Shown here one piece after another: positions 1-11,135 of a DNA stretch of 64,000 nucleotides. The position numbers were made by a program, and so were the translations under genes. The stretch is taken from NCBI GenBank assembly GCA_012934845.2, contig WNNJ02001213.1, positions 248,001 to 312,000 of the forward strand, written 5' to 3'. Numbering within the stretch: the stretch's first letter is position 1; each line of letters opens with the position of its first letter. This DNA comes from Pomphorhynchus laevis (lineage: Eukaryota; Acanthocephala; Palaeacanthocephala; Echinorhynchida; Pomphorhynchidae). The notes beneath the pieces were generated by a model, which worked only from the letters and a program-made list of their open reading frames with translations, ran no database searches and was not told the DNA's origin.

Positions 1-1720
1 TGCATTTTTACTTGGATGGAGAGACTACAATCGAGAATTCTGAACCTATCCAGAACAGTGAGACGATAAGAGATGCTAGTGTTTCATATCCTAGTTTAGA
101 CAGCTAATTTGATAACTCCTGAGAAAGTTTTAGCTGAACTGCATCGTCTGAAAGAGAAACTCCAAAGGTGCTGATTTGTTGCCTTCAATATATCTTCGTC
201 GAATAGCAGATTCAATATATACACCACTTTGTACCATATTTCGACAATCTATTATTGATACGACTCTTCCAAAAGAGTGGAAACAATCGATCATTCACCC
301 CATCTTCAAAAAGGGTGATAGATCTTCAGTAAACAATTACAGACCAGTAAGTATTACTTGCTTATGTTGTAGAATGTTAGAGCAAATTATACATGGTTAT
401 ATGGTCAAGTTTTACAGTGAGAATAATGTAATAGCTTCTGAGCAACATGGTTTCCGTAAGGGTTATTCGACAGTTACTAATCTACTCGCAGCCCATCTTG
501 ATTGGTCAGCTAATAAAGCCGTATCCATTGCTACTGACATCATATTCTTCGATTTATCTAAGGCATTTGACAGAGTAGACCATAGATTCCTCCTAAATAA
601 ACTAGAGATAAGTGGCATTCCATTTTTGCTTGTTAGATAAATTGAATCGTTTTTAAGCAATCGTAGTTATTGTGTGCATGTAGATAATTTTTACTCTTCT
701 TCGCGGCCATGTAATATAGGGGTGCCTCAAGGTTCAGTATTGGGTCCATTGTTATTTAGTGTCTACATCAACGATCTCCCGGAATTTATTGATTCTCAGA
801 TGCTTTTATATGCAGACGATTTGAAAATCTGGCGGGCAATTCGTTCACCCAATGATATAGTTAAACTGCAACGGGATATCGATGAAGTCAAAAATTGGGC
901 TCTGCTCAATAGGTTGATTGTAAATATATCAAAATGCAAACATTTACGTGCTTGTGGTGGAAATGCTCAATCTTTGGCTAATTATAGCTTTCAAAGCAGT
1001 GATATAGAACGAGTGAACAAATATAAGGACTTGGGAGTGTGGATAAACAGTGATTTGAGTACCGTCACACATACTGAACATGCTTGTTCAAATGCGTTGG
1101 GGATAATCGGTCAACTTCGACGTTCTTTCATTGCACTCAATCAATTTGCCCTACGTTCGCTAATCTTTGCTCATGTGTTCAGCCGTCTTCTATATGCTGC
1201 GCCGTGTGTGTATCTCCAAAATTCAAATGAACATATTAGTTCAGAAAGGGTACTACATAGAGCTACCAAGCCAGCACCGCAACTGAAATTTTTGTCGTAC
1301 CCTGATCGATTAAAAGCACTTAGACTTGAGACTGTCACGTGGACCCGCCGGTACATCGATATGAGTATGGTCTGGCAAATTCTTAATGATTTGGATCATC
1401 CACTTCGAGATTGTCCTCATTTGCGCTCATCAAATATCCTCCGAGGCCATGATTTAACCCTGCGACGTGAAAGGATAAGAAAATCACGAGCTGTCCAATT
1501 TGATCGGCGAATTGTATCTATATGGAATAGGCTTGGATAGTCAACAGTGTGCAGAAGCAATATTAACGAATTCAAAAAGAAATTACGGATGGAGGATGAC
1601 ACGGGGAAAGCTGCTTTTCCGTATTTGTGATACTTTTATTATATTTTCTTTTTTATGAAGTGAATCAGCCAATTAAGCCATGCTTTTATGTGCTGTTGAA
1701 ACATTAATAATAATGTTCAT
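1..1720 (+). mobile_element. CR1/Jockey-type LINE, 5' end outside window
   Basis: Non-LTR retrotransposon entering from the left edge. Recognisable parts are the reverse transcriptase of ORF2 (176-1629) and a short 3' UTR ending near an attaataataatg tail around 1700-1715. Just upstream (about 100-175) the end of the endonuclease-RT linker is readable in another frame, so one frameshift lies there. Motif wording (FKKGD, HGFRKGYST, DLSKAFD, GVPQGSVLGP, YADD) matches CR1/Jockey-group elements and resembles the - strand element at 48.4-52.6 kb. The clade is inferred from motifs only. It is one of the better-preserved copies here, suggesting moderate age. Confidence 0.9.
176..1629 (+). pseudogene. 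LINE ORF2 reverse transcriptase, two in-frame stops
   Basis: Reverse transcriptase for target-primed integration of the LINE. Blocks in order: FKKGDRSSVNNYRP (about 315-350), HGFRKGYSTVTNLL, motif A FFDLSKAFDRVDH, motif B GVPQGSVLGPLLF, motif C LLYADDLKIW with both catalytic aspartates, then the KCKHL and YKDLGVW thumb-side blocks. The frame is continuous over about 480 codons apart from TAA at 638-640 (after LLVR) and TAG at 1538-1540 (after NRLG). Past the second stop it still reads a typical tail (NINEFKKKLR) to TGA at 1627-1629. It is therefore a recently disabled gene. The N-terminal endonuclease lies off-window. Confidence 0.88.
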
Positions 1721-1859
1721 ATAATACCCGAGAGTAGAACGCAACCGGATCACAATCCTGACTTAATGTACCAGATAAAGCAAATCGAGAAGATCCGTAT
1801 AAATAACTAAATGTGAATTATCTAAAATGGCAATTTTACATGTCTGAGCTAACGTAACT

Positions 1860-3530
1860 TTCAAATCATCGAACGATTTTAAGGCTTAATCTGAGAGCGA
1901 AAAAGACGGTTTCTGCAAGTGGTCGAATACGGTCAGAAAATTTTGGTATCCACTGTGAATAATAAGTGAACCTATAATTCTTACAAAACTTTTCATTCCG
2001 AGGTTTTATTAGTAATCAAGGTTCCATTCTTTCATGATCAAGTTGAATAATACCATCACTTATATGATAACCAAGCATTTTTATTGAGTTAGAGCATCCT
2101 GTAGATTTATCAGTATTTAAAGTAAGATTTTACTTAGTTATGATCGCTATAAATCTTTTGTAGTTTATATCGTAATATTCTTTAGTAACACCAGCAATGA
2201 CCACATTACCTATACATGCAAATACACCTTTAAGTTTCTCTTTTCTAACCAAAGTATCCATAATTCGCTGAAATGCGGCAACTTCGTTAGTTAAACCAAA
2301 AGCATTCACTAAAATGATAAAGTGAACCGCAAGTTTCAAATGCTGTATACTTTCAATCTTGATGTTGCAGTGGTGTTTGATTATAAGCCGATTTTAAGTC
2401 GCAAGAGCTAAAAAAAACTTATATTGAGAGATTTTGTCAATTAAATAATCAGTTCTTTGTAAAGACGTCATCCAGGTGTGAATTTGATAATAGTTCGTGA
2501 ATAATCACCTACCATTAGATGCTTACCATTTCGATTAGAAATAATAAGAGCTTATGCTCAACAAGGAGAATAACAATGTTCGATGATACCTTTACGCAGC
2601 AACCTTTAATTTCCTCTTTGATAAATGAGTGTTGGAATAGTGTTGTGCGTTTGGACTGGGTTTGAATTAGCTTGCAATCAGGTGAAAGAGAATGAAATAA
2701 GCACGAATAGGGCAAATAAAAAATCGTATTGAAGATGTTTGCAAACAAATATAATGGTTAGCGCCTTAAGATGTATTTTCAAATCACAAAAGCGCTAAAG
2801 AAATAAATGACCAAATATAACATCAGTATACAACGAGTCCAATACCAACAAATTCACATTTTCAAAGGTTTGATTCTTTACTTTAATGGATGTAGTGCAC
2901 ATTCTACTTATGTTACGTGCAATAGCGTCTAATGCTAGATGGACAATCTCGTTACAACGCTTTGTAGGAAGTTTACAGCGCTCAAGTGCTTCTAGAGATA
3001 CAAGTTCACCAACACTCACGATATCAATGAAGGCGTTGAGTGGGTTCTCATTTATTTTAACTGATATTATTCTAGCATGTCGTACCCCTATACATAAATA
3101 ACAGGAGTGTTGAATGGAAGACACATACGTTACTTTACATTTCAAATTTCGTAGTTATCAGAACTTGTTTTGCATGAAGAAACTAATATAATTCTCAGAG
3201 ACGAATTGTTGAGTATAACCCAAGGCCTGAAATTCAGCGTGCTCGAAACTTCGAGGGGTATTAAGTGCTTGTTTCATAGTAAGTGTACACTTTTGAAGAA
3301 GTCTTTGACGAATAGTTGTTGATTTTAATTCGCGTATAAAGGAATCTCTTACGTAATCTTTAGATGATCTTCAGCGGATACAGCAGTAAAATCGCATTAT
3401 TTATCAAGATTGTGTAAACGTTAAAAATAAAGATCGACACATTGATCTTTCGTTTGCCTGCTGATAGACAATAAGTGACGATTGTACACTGTTCTTTATG
3501 CTTTGTAAACATTAATCTCAGTTTTTCGAA
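1860..3530 (-). mobile_element. Ty3/gypsy-type LTR retrotransposon fossil
   Basis: Old broken LTR-retrotransposon remnant on the minus strand. Recognisable parts, in the expected order on that strand, are a retropepsin-like protease region (about 2795-3145) and a reverse-transcriptase region (about 2130-2339, with the FQRIM block typical of gypsy RT). Between and around them similarity fades. No LTRs could be paired in this window. Heavily decayed, with many breaks (well over ten), so probably ancient. Gypsy rather than BEL or copia is inferred from the RT block. Confidence 0.65.
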
Positions 3531-3869
3531 GGCGGTCTAAAAAGTTTCACAATCATCGCTACGCGAGTAAAGTGAACCACTAATCATGTTAATCAATACA
3601 GGATAATTTTGTTTCTCAGTTAGTCTGTAAGTAATTCCGCCAAGGACGGTCCCAAGCCTGGGTGAAAAAAGAGGAGAATTGGCAACAGGAAGGGCATCCG
3701 GCTGTAAAAAACCTGCCAAAACAAAACATGCTAGCAAATTCACCATCAAACGATCGAGCTAGGGTGTACATCGTACGCGACGAGCATGCCCATCACCCGG
3801 GATTTGCGAACAATCAACTAGGGCTACCGAGACATCGACGGTCTCGGCTAAAGAAGTAAGTCGTCACAA

Positions 3870-4430
3870 CCATTAGAATGGCTAGCCTAAATGTCGAATC
3901 AATGACATGAAGAAGCAGGGAAGTTGTGGATATGATGAGGATACGCAAAATTCGGATCCTTAGTGTACAAGAAACCCGATGGAAAAGAGCGAAGTCCATA
4001 GACCTTGGAGATGGGTATAAACTCATTTACAGCGATGGACCCAGTGGAAGAAATGAAGTAGGGTTATCATTGATCGAGAGCTTGTGAATTATGTTTTGAA
4101 AGTAAAGAGGACAAGCGATAGAGTTATATCCGTGAATATTAACCTACATGGAGAAAGCATCACAGTCGTTTCCGTGTATGCTCCACAAGTTGGCTGTAGT
4201 GATGAAGAGAAGGAGGAATTCTGGCAAGACCTATCCGAAACTACAATGACAAGATACTGTCGATATGTGATACTCGGAGAGCTCAATGGATACGTCGGAT
4301 CGAGAGATGGCTTTGAGCGAATCCACGGCAGACAGCACAGGGAAGAGAAATGTTGACAGTGAAAAGCTTTTAGACTATTCAGTGGCTAATGAGCTGCGTT
4401 TAGTCAATATTTTTTAGAAAACACCGAGGC
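3870..4430 (+). pseudogene. RTE LINE apurinic endonuclease domain
   Basis: Endonuclease that nicks target DNA for RTE insertion. LSVQETRWKRAKSIDLGDGY holds the catalytic glutamate (ETRW). The intact reading segment 4084-4356 carries SVYAPQVG and ILGELNGYVGSRDGFERIHG, where the usual GDLNGHVG now reads GELNGYVG, so the catalytic aspartate is replaced by glutamate. The sequence leaves frame after 4356 but continues recognisably (VANELRLVN, then ITYSSGGYSSQIDSIL) to about 4490. Stops near 3906 and 4086 separate the front part. Not functional. Confidence 0.8.
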
Positions 4431-5189
4431 ATATCATCACGTATTCGAGTGGTGGATATTCAAGCCAGATTGATTCTATATTATATCCAATTGCAAAGTG
4501 GAGTGAAGTGTTAAACGCCATGACGATTTTAGGAGAAGAATGTGCTCCACAACACGGAGTTATTGGTGTCTTGAGGATCAGGAGAAAATTGAAACAGCAA
4601 GAAACAACTGTAACTCAGAAAATTAAATGCTGGAAGTTGAAAGAATGTATCCTGAAGGACATTTAAAAAAGCACTTGTTCAGAAACTGAATATTGAGGTG
4701 AGGGATCCGGAAGTTTGGTAGAATGAAACGGCCGCAATCATCATTGAAGAATCGAAGACAATTTTTGGACTATCATCAAGCAAATCACCACCAAATAAGG
4801 ATGCTTGGTGGTGGAATTAGACAGTTAAAGATGCCGTCTGTCGAAAAAAGGCAGCCAAAAAGAAACAGGATTGCGATCCAACGGTTGAGAATAAAGAGGC
4901 GTACAAGCAGGTTAAGAAAGATGCGACACGCAAGTGTGCCATGACAAAGATGGAAGTTGATCAGGACATACATGATAAACTCTAAAAGGATAATGAAAAA
5001 ATCATATTTAAGTTAGCTAGAATCAGAGATAAAAAATCGAAGGATATTGCACTACCTAGAATCATCAAGGACAGTTTAGGGAGAATCCTCGATAAAAATG
5101 ACGATATCCTAATGAAATGGAAAGAGTATTTCGGAAATCTGCTGAATACAGCGAATTTTTCTTAACCTCATGAAGAAACGTGTCCCAAT

Positions 5190-6375
5190 AACCATGTCGC
5201 TCGACCTTACTCTTGCGATGATGTATCGTCGCGAATAAAGAAGATGAGAATTTGTAAAAGCGTGGATCCGGATAATATTCCGATTGAAGTATGGAAAGCT
5301 TTAGGATTGTTTGAGATCCAACTACTTACAAAGCTCTTTCAAAAAATCGACGAAATAAAAAGAAATCCGACAGCATGGCAAAAGAGTACACTAGTGCCTA
5401 TCTAAAAGCAAAAGGGAGACGTTTAACAATGTAGCAACTATCGGGGGATAAAGCTAATGAGTCACACAATGAAACTGTGGGAGAGAGTTGTGGACAACAT
5501 AATCAGAGAAGAAATCACGATCAGCGAAGAACAGCGTGGATTTATGCCAGGTAGAAGCAATATTGATGAGATTTTTGTATCGTAAGCTTTACGATAAATT
5601 AAGAGAGAAACAACGGCCACTGCATAGTGTGTTTGTATATTTGGAGAAAGCCTAATATCGCCAATTAGCGACATGCTTAATCAAGGTTTGGCTCTCAGTC
5701 CTTTTTTATTTGTGACAGTGATGGATGTTTTGGGAACTGTCCAGATTAATTCAAGATCGCCAAAACAATGCTTTTCGCATATGACCTGGTCCTTATGGCT
5801 GAGAACTTAGATACATTGGAAAAACACATAGAAAGTTAGTGCTAGAGACTGGAGAGCAACGTATTGAAAATTAATAGGATCAAAACCTTGTATATGGGTC
5901 AAGAAAGATTAACATTTCAAGCAGTTGAAATAATAAAAAAAGGCAATATCGTATACCTGGGCAGCATGACGAATATGTCGAATTCATTAGCGCCGAAGAT
6001 TGGACTGAGGGTACGAAGTGCTTGAAGAAATTGACGGAAAACCTCGGGCATCATATGTGACAAGCGAATAGCAACAAAGTTTAAAGGACGTATATACAAT
6101 GTTGTTGTTCGATCAGCCATGATTTATGCAGCTGAGACCTGGGTAACAAAAGCAGAAAATATCCACAGATTAGCAGTGAATGAGATGAGAATGATCAGAT
6201 GGTCTGCTGGTATCCCAAAGAAGTACAAAGTCCGCAACATTGATATCCGGAATATGTTTAAAGTGGACTTAACACGAGACGTCATCGTCCGAAAAAGGCT
6301 ACGATGGTTCGGACATGTAGCAAGAAGAAATGATGATCACTGGATAAGGAGCGCTGAAAAAGTCAAGATCTAAGG
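5190..6375 (+). pseudogene. RTE LINE reverse transcriptase, multiply broken
   Basis: Reverse transcriptase core of the RTE element, read across several frames. Visible pieces are KSVDPDNIPIEVWKALG (fingers), IKLMSHTMKLWERVVDNIIR, SEEQRGFMPGRSNIDEIF, a poorly kept motif A/B zone around 5600-5740, and the C-terminal segment 6119-6373 (YAAETWVTKAENIHRL to FGHVARRNDDHW), which is uninterrupted. The YADD motif is not readable: around 5775 the sequence gives only AYDLVLMAENLD, so the active site is lost. The C-terminal block with its VRKRLRWFGHVARR signature is the best evidence for the RTE group. Confidence 0.8.
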
Positions 6376-6573
6376 GAAAGGACGTCGAGTAAGACCAAAG
6401 AAAAGCTGGAAAGATTGCGCCAAGGAGGACATGAATGCCCTGGAAATAGCGACCGATATATGACACGATATGGCCCAAAATCGTTCGTTGTGGAAGAAGT
6501 TGTTGGCAGCAGCGACCTCTGTGAGAGATGAGCTGGGGAAGAAGTTAATCTGTAAGTCTGAGAGACAGCAGTT

Positions 6574-7113
6574 TAAAATCATTTAAGTAATTTAATAAAT
6601 ATATATTTTAAACTAGGTTACTATAAAAATAAAATTAAACAGAAAATAGTAAAATATATAAATCAACAAAATATTATTAAAAATAAATTTAAACTCTTAA
6701 GCGAAAAGTGTGTGTGAATAATAAAAAATATACTTTGTATAGAATATGATACTATATAACCAAATTCCATTAGAGGAAATGCGTCATTAGTATGAATTTG
6801 GCTCCCCTGCTATGTTGGGTCGAGGAATAGGGGCAGAAACCTGATAACATAGCAGTTCCTAATGATGACCTATAATCTCTATTCTTATACAACGTCTGTT
6901 ATTTATTAGTCATTTATAAAAATTGACGTTTATTTTAAATTTTAATTTTAAATTTTATTTCTATATAAATTATATAAAATCTTATATAACAATTATTTAT
7001 AATTTACTATTATTTATAATTATTTATTATTTAATTATTAAATTTTATTTAGCATTATTTTTTCAATTTTATAATTATATTAAATAGCTAAATCAGTTAG
7101 CTGATTTGATTCA
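6574..7113 (+). mobile_element. Penelope-like element 3' tail (copy A)
   Basis: The first ~40 bases match the last codons of the PLE reverse transcriptase at 24495-25028 (shared aaactaggttactataaaaa). The rest is that family's AT-rich 3' UTR. Three other + strand copies share the tail: about 22065-22400, 24388-24490 (part) and 36335-36576. The tail contains a hairpin (6783-6869) and ends at ttagctgatttgattcat, the same endpoint as the 36.5 kb copy, which fixes the 3' terminus. Directly downstream a LINE begins. PLEs insert by target-primed reverse transcription and are often 5' truncated, as here. Confidence 0.75.
6783..6869 (+). other. Conserved hairpin in PLE 3' UTR
   Basis: Perfect 10-bp arms ctgctatgtt (6807-6816) and aacatagcag (6846-6855) enclose a 29-base loop starting gggtcgag. 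An outer cattag/ctaatg pair lies at 6785-6790 and 6859-6864. The same inner stem and loop words recur in the copy at about 22115-22165, and its left half is found at 24470-24490. Conservation across diverged copies suggests an RNA structure used by the element. It lacks the CUGANGA core, so I do not call it a hammerhead. Confidence 0.55.
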
Positions 7114-7233
7114 TAGGCTTTCATTTCGACAATCGACTTTCACTTTAACCTTTCGTTCGGCATAAAGTACGATTCTCTATCTTGATTCTCCACAACCTCC
7201 GTCAAATTCGTAGACTAAAAAAGATTCAGAGAT

Positions 7234-7280
7234 CGACACCAACTATGGACAACTAAGACCGACACCAACTATGGACAACT
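7234..7280 (+). repeat. 26-bp tandem duplication in LINE 5' UTR
   Basis: The 21-base word cgacaccaactatggacaac+t occurs at 7234-7254 and again at 7260-7280, a 26-bp unit in two near-identical copies. It lies in the 5' UTR of the Rex1-type LINE and may be a local duplication or a remnant of 5' promoter repeats. Confidence 0.7.
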
Positions 7281-7459
7281 GCAAGTATAGTGCTCGATAC
7301 ACGACTGCAGCGTCTGGACAACAATCGCCTGCGACAAGAATAAGTCTAAAGAAGACTTCGTATGTGGTTTTTTGTGCCAACAAACTTATCCGTAACTTTT
7401 CCAATAAGCACATATCAACATCCAACATGTCAACTCAAACTACCCCCATCGTTTATAAT

Positions 7460-7524
7460 GTCCTTTCTCCACCCACCAACGCTGCCACCATATACGTGGC
7501 AGCGTTGGTGGGTGGAGAAAGGAC
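7460..7524. repeat. Perfect 29-bp hairpin inside LINE ORF1 start
   Basis: Arms 7460-7488 (gtcctttctccaccc at its start) and 7496-7524 are perfect reverse complements separated by a 7-base loop (catatac). The inverted copy breaks the ORF1 N-terminus. A newly made inverted duplication, as from template switching, explains perfect arms better than an ancient structure. Confidence 0.85.
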
Positions 7525-7898
7525 GTGGCACCCCACGTCCCGTCCTTCCCGTCTCGTTTCTCAATAACTTGCATCCATCAATCAAAATCACATCCACCAA
7601 CCTCCACTATCCTTCCACTCATAACCTTTCCTCACATCGCTTGCCACCCTCTTTATTATCATTATCCTCTATGTCTCCCGTCGTCAAACCAAATCCCTCC
7701 AAATCATCAACTGCCAGCTCTTCTATCGTGATATCACCTACTCACGTCAGTCGTCCTCCTTTACGGAAGCGCTTTCCTTCTCGCGATCGTTGCGTCATCG
7801 TCACTAATATCACTCCTTTCAACTCCTTATCTCCACAAGCACGTCTCGACCACGATGTTTCCGCCTTCAGATCCATCCTCTCGTCTATTGTTCCTGGC

Positions 7899-7965
7899 AT
7901 TTCTCCTGTCGCATTCAAAGACATTTCTCCTGTCGCATTCAAAGACATTTCTCCTGTCGCATTCA
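7899..7965 (+). repeat. 24-bp tandem repeat coding DISPVAFK
   Basis: Two full and one partial copies of a 24-base unit (atttctcctgtcgcattcaa+agac) at 7899-7922, 7923-7946 and 7947-7965. They are in frame, adding eight residues per unit to ORF1. The copies are identical, so the expansion is recent. Confidence 0.9.
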
Positions 7966-8282
7966 TCCGTCTATACAAATCTTCTCGATCTAATCCTTCC
8001 CAGCCTCCTCTCCTAAAAATTGTTTTCAAGCATTGTTCTCACGCGTCTTCTGTCCTCTCTCAACGATTTAAACTCATGTTAACTTCAACCACTCGAATTT
8101 TCCCCGATCGCACCCCTTCTGAAATCGCTCAACTCTCTTCTGCCCGCATCGAAAAACGCCGTCGCGAGGAAAACGGCGAAACATCACTCTCCATCCGAAA
8201 CATAGACGGAAATTTTCAAGTTGTCCACACCCGTCCCAAAATTCGATGGCGCTCCATCTCCCCTATGTGTCTTCTCCACTAG

Positions 8283-11135
8283 ACTCTTTCGCCATCACAC
8301 ACGGTTTCCGACTCGGTCTCCTCAGCACTAAATATTCTCAATAAATGCGATCTAATCCTCAACCTATTCACCAAGCAATCCATCGATCTCTTCTGCCTCA
8401 CCGAATCCTGGCACTCAGATTCCGACGACCTTTCTATTCGCCGTCTGCTATCTTCAGGCTGCTCCCTAGTCGAATCCGCCTGCCCCCTCAGCTCATGCCC
8501 TTCTAAATTCTCTAATCATGGCGGCATCGTCGCATTCGCGCGTCACCCCGCGTCTCTTCGCAAAATCAATCCCCCTTTCAGTCCTTGCTCTTTTGAATTG
8601 CTCACTTGTCGTTATTCTAACCCGATCACTCTAGATCTCGCCATTGTATACCGTCCTGGTTCATCAGCTCCTACAGCCTTTTTTACCGAACTCGCTGACC
8701 TCCTTTCGCACTGTTCTTTGTCCTCAATCCCTTCACTCGTTCTAGGCGACTTCAATATCCGCCTAGACCGCCCCTCTTCCACGGATTCCATCCGGTTCAT
8801 CAACATTCTATCCAACTACAATTACAAACTAATCTCCACTGCCCCCACACATATACTTGGTGGGGCACTCGACATCATCGCTGTCCCCGATCATTTTGCT
8901 GCCTACACCTCACTGTCCATCTCTGATCCTGGTCTATCCGATCACTTTCTTATCACCCTTGATCTCACTCACAACCACACCCCTCCTCACACACCTACAA
9001 TCCTACGTCGCCCTTGGAGAAATCTTGACCTCTCCCTTCTCCGCTCTGCCTTACTCAAATCGTCTCTATCATTACCCACAATAACATATTCATCTCCTCA
9101 CGATCTCGCCTTTCTTTTCGACTCTGAACTCACATCCACTCTCGATATTCTCTTGCCCTTCAAGTCTCACCCACACCGTCGCTTGCACCGTGCCCCATGG
9201 TTTGACATCCAATGCCTACTCTCAAAGCGTCGACTCCGCCATGCTTTTCGAGTCTATCACCGCTCTCTCAGACGTGATTTCCTGCTCGATCACTCCGTCT
9301 TTCCGTGATTCCTATCTTGCTCTTCGCCGGTCTCATCTCAACCTACTACGTACCAAATGCAACTCCTTCTGGCAGCATAAAATCATCACTTCATTCAACT
9401 CTAAGACTCTCTGGCATACTTTTAACTCAATCCTTGCTCGCTCCTCTTCGCCGTGCAACATCAATGCCAATGATTATTCGTCATTTCTCCAAACTAAAGT
9501 ATCCACGTTGCTCTCTCATACCCCGGTCTACATCTTATCCTACTCTGCCCAGTCTAGCCTCATCCGTCCGGAATTCTTTCATCTTCCGTCTCCCCTACAG
9601 AAGTATCATCTGTCCTCATGTCCTTGCCCAACAAAACCTCACCTGCCGATCCCCTGCCTAATCACATATTAAAATCTCTATGCTCATCGATATCCCTATT
9701 TCTCACAACCTTGTTTAACTCGTCCATCCGCAGTCGTATCTTCCCTTCACACTTAAAATCCGCAATCGTTCGTCCCGTCCTTAAGAAACAATCGCTCGAC
9801 CCCTCCCTTCCTTCTAGCTATCACCCCATTTCACTACTCCCTAATCTTTCTAAGCTCTTAGAACGCCTCATCTTAATACAGATCAACGCTTATCTCTCCT
9901 CATCCAATCTGTATCCTCCTTTCCAATCCGCTTTCTGGTCAAATCACTCCACAGAAATCGCATGCATAAAAGTGTACAACGACTTACTCATTTCTCGAGA
10001 CAAGGCTCTATATAGTGTTCTCATCTCCCTCGATCTCTCCTCCGCATTCGACATTGTCGACCACTCCGTCCTCCTTTCTCACCTTCGTTATGATTACGGC
10101 TTTTCTTCCTCCTCCGTAGCATGGTTTGCCTCATATCTATCCGACCGTTTCTTTCGCGTATGTTCTAATTCATCATCCTCCCCTTTCATCCCAATTTTTT
10201 GCGGGGTCCCACAAGGTTCAGTCCTAGGTCCCCTCATTTTCTCTCTTCTGCTTGGCGATCTCTCTCCGTTTATCAAACATTTTTCCTTTAACGTCATGCA
10301 ATACGCCGATTACATCCTCATCTATGCTCATGCACCCGCACATCGCATACACGATATCGGCATTAATGCATCCAACTGTCTTTCTTCTATCTACAAACGT
10401 CTCTCCAATCTACATCTCGCTCTAAACCCCGACAAGTCCAAAATAATGTGGATCCTCCCCCGTAAACCAAACATATCTCCTCCCACTGTATATTTTGCCT
10501 CATCGATCATCCCCATAGTCCACAATCTCACTTTCTTAGGCTTCCATTTCGATGATCACCTTTCCCTTAAACCCTTCGTCCGTGACAAGGTCCGCTCATC
10601 TAACTTAATTCTCCGTGACATCCGCCGTATCCGCCCCCTTATCGACTTCCGTTCTTGTATGTCTATTCTTTCATCGCTTCTTTTCCCTAAAATCAATTAC
10701 TGCCTTAGACTTTTCGCCAATTCTTCAAAATCCATCATCCTACCCCTACAACGAATAATCAACACCGCCGTTCGAGTGCTCTTTCGTCTCCGTCGCTTCG
10801 ACCACACATCCACATATTTTGCCCAACTCTTCTGGCCTACCATTTACATCAGCAACAAACTCCGCCTTCTTCTCGTTACTTTTCGTCTCATCGCTGTCAG
10901 CTCCCCATCGTTCATCAACCTTCCTTTCTTAGACGATACTCGCCCCACCTCGCTATCGCTTCGTTCCTGTCATACCCTCTTACTCCACGTTCCTAATTAC
11001 TCCAACAACTACGGTCTCCGATCCTTCCTCGTCGCCGCCTCACTCGCCTGGAATCAACTCCCTCTCGACGTCCGCCGCGCCCCCTCCTTTATCACATTCA
11101 AACACCTCCTCCGTTCACACATTCTCGACACCTGA
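8283..11135 (+). pseudogene. Rex1-type LINE endonuclease-reverse transcriptase
   Basis: ORF2 polyprotein. The endonuclease starts at once after the ORF1 stop in the same frame: LFCLTESWH (catalytic Glu), GGIVAFAR, LAIVYRPG, LVLGDFNIRLD (GDFN), LSDHFLITL (SDH). The whole stretch 8283-9308 has no in-frame Met. After two frameshifts the RT runs intact from 9618 to TGA-ended SHILDT at 11135: KSAIVRPVLKK, LLPNLSKLLERLI, motif A ISLDLSSAFDIVDH, motif B GVPQGSVLGPLIFSLL, motif C QYADYILIY, then NPDKSKIMW, LTFLGFHFDD and a long thumb and C-terminus. Motif C has YADY (10302-10313) in place of YADD, so a catalytic aspartate is lost. Otherwise length and order are normal for a CR1-group ORF2. Confidence 0.88.

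Larger units (their letters stand above)
3640..6573 (+). mobile_element. RTE-type LINE, degenerate
   Basis: Non-LTR retrotransposon of the RTE group. It opens with a leader around 3660-3730 (tryptophan-glutamine then lysine-asparagine-leucine-proline coding) that I associate with RTE-like elements. An AP-type endonuclease (about 3870-4430) and a reverse transcriptase (about 5190-6375) follow. Blocks seen: LSVQETRW, SVYAPQVGCSDEEKEEFW, IKLMSHTMKLWERV, EEQRGFMPGRS and, near the end, RLRWFGHVARR. Several stops and frameshifts break both domains. The 3' end abuts a PLE fragment at 6574. Assignment to RTE is strong on motif wording; the exact family is unknown. Confidence 0.88.
7427..8282 (+). pseudogene. 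Rex1-type LINE ORF1 (RNA-binding protein)
   Basis: ORF1 of the LINE, an RNA-binding partner of the element's transcript. The natural start is probably ATG at 7427 (MSTQTTPIVYNV). A perfect foldback duplication at 7460-7524 shifts the frame, so this start now leads to a stop at 7565-7567. The main body reads in the other frame from upstream of the insertion to 8282. The basic C-terminal half (RCVIVTNI, then FKLMLTSTTRIFPDRTPSE, then GETSLSIRN) matches the ORF1 tails of the CR1-type elements at 13.1 and 51.5 kb. A tandem octapeptide DISPVAFK lies in the middle. The frame ends at TAG 8280-8282 and continues directly into the endonuclease. Confidence 0.75.

Noticed and set aside
6807-6855. PLE 3' UTR hairpin as a hammerhead ribozyme
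   Set aside because: It has GAAAC and a good stem but no CUGANGA core in any of the copies, on either strand.
7742-8029. Minus-strand ORF with repeated LNATGEMS
   Set aside because: Antisense shadow of the ORF1 tandem repeat (DISPVAFK).
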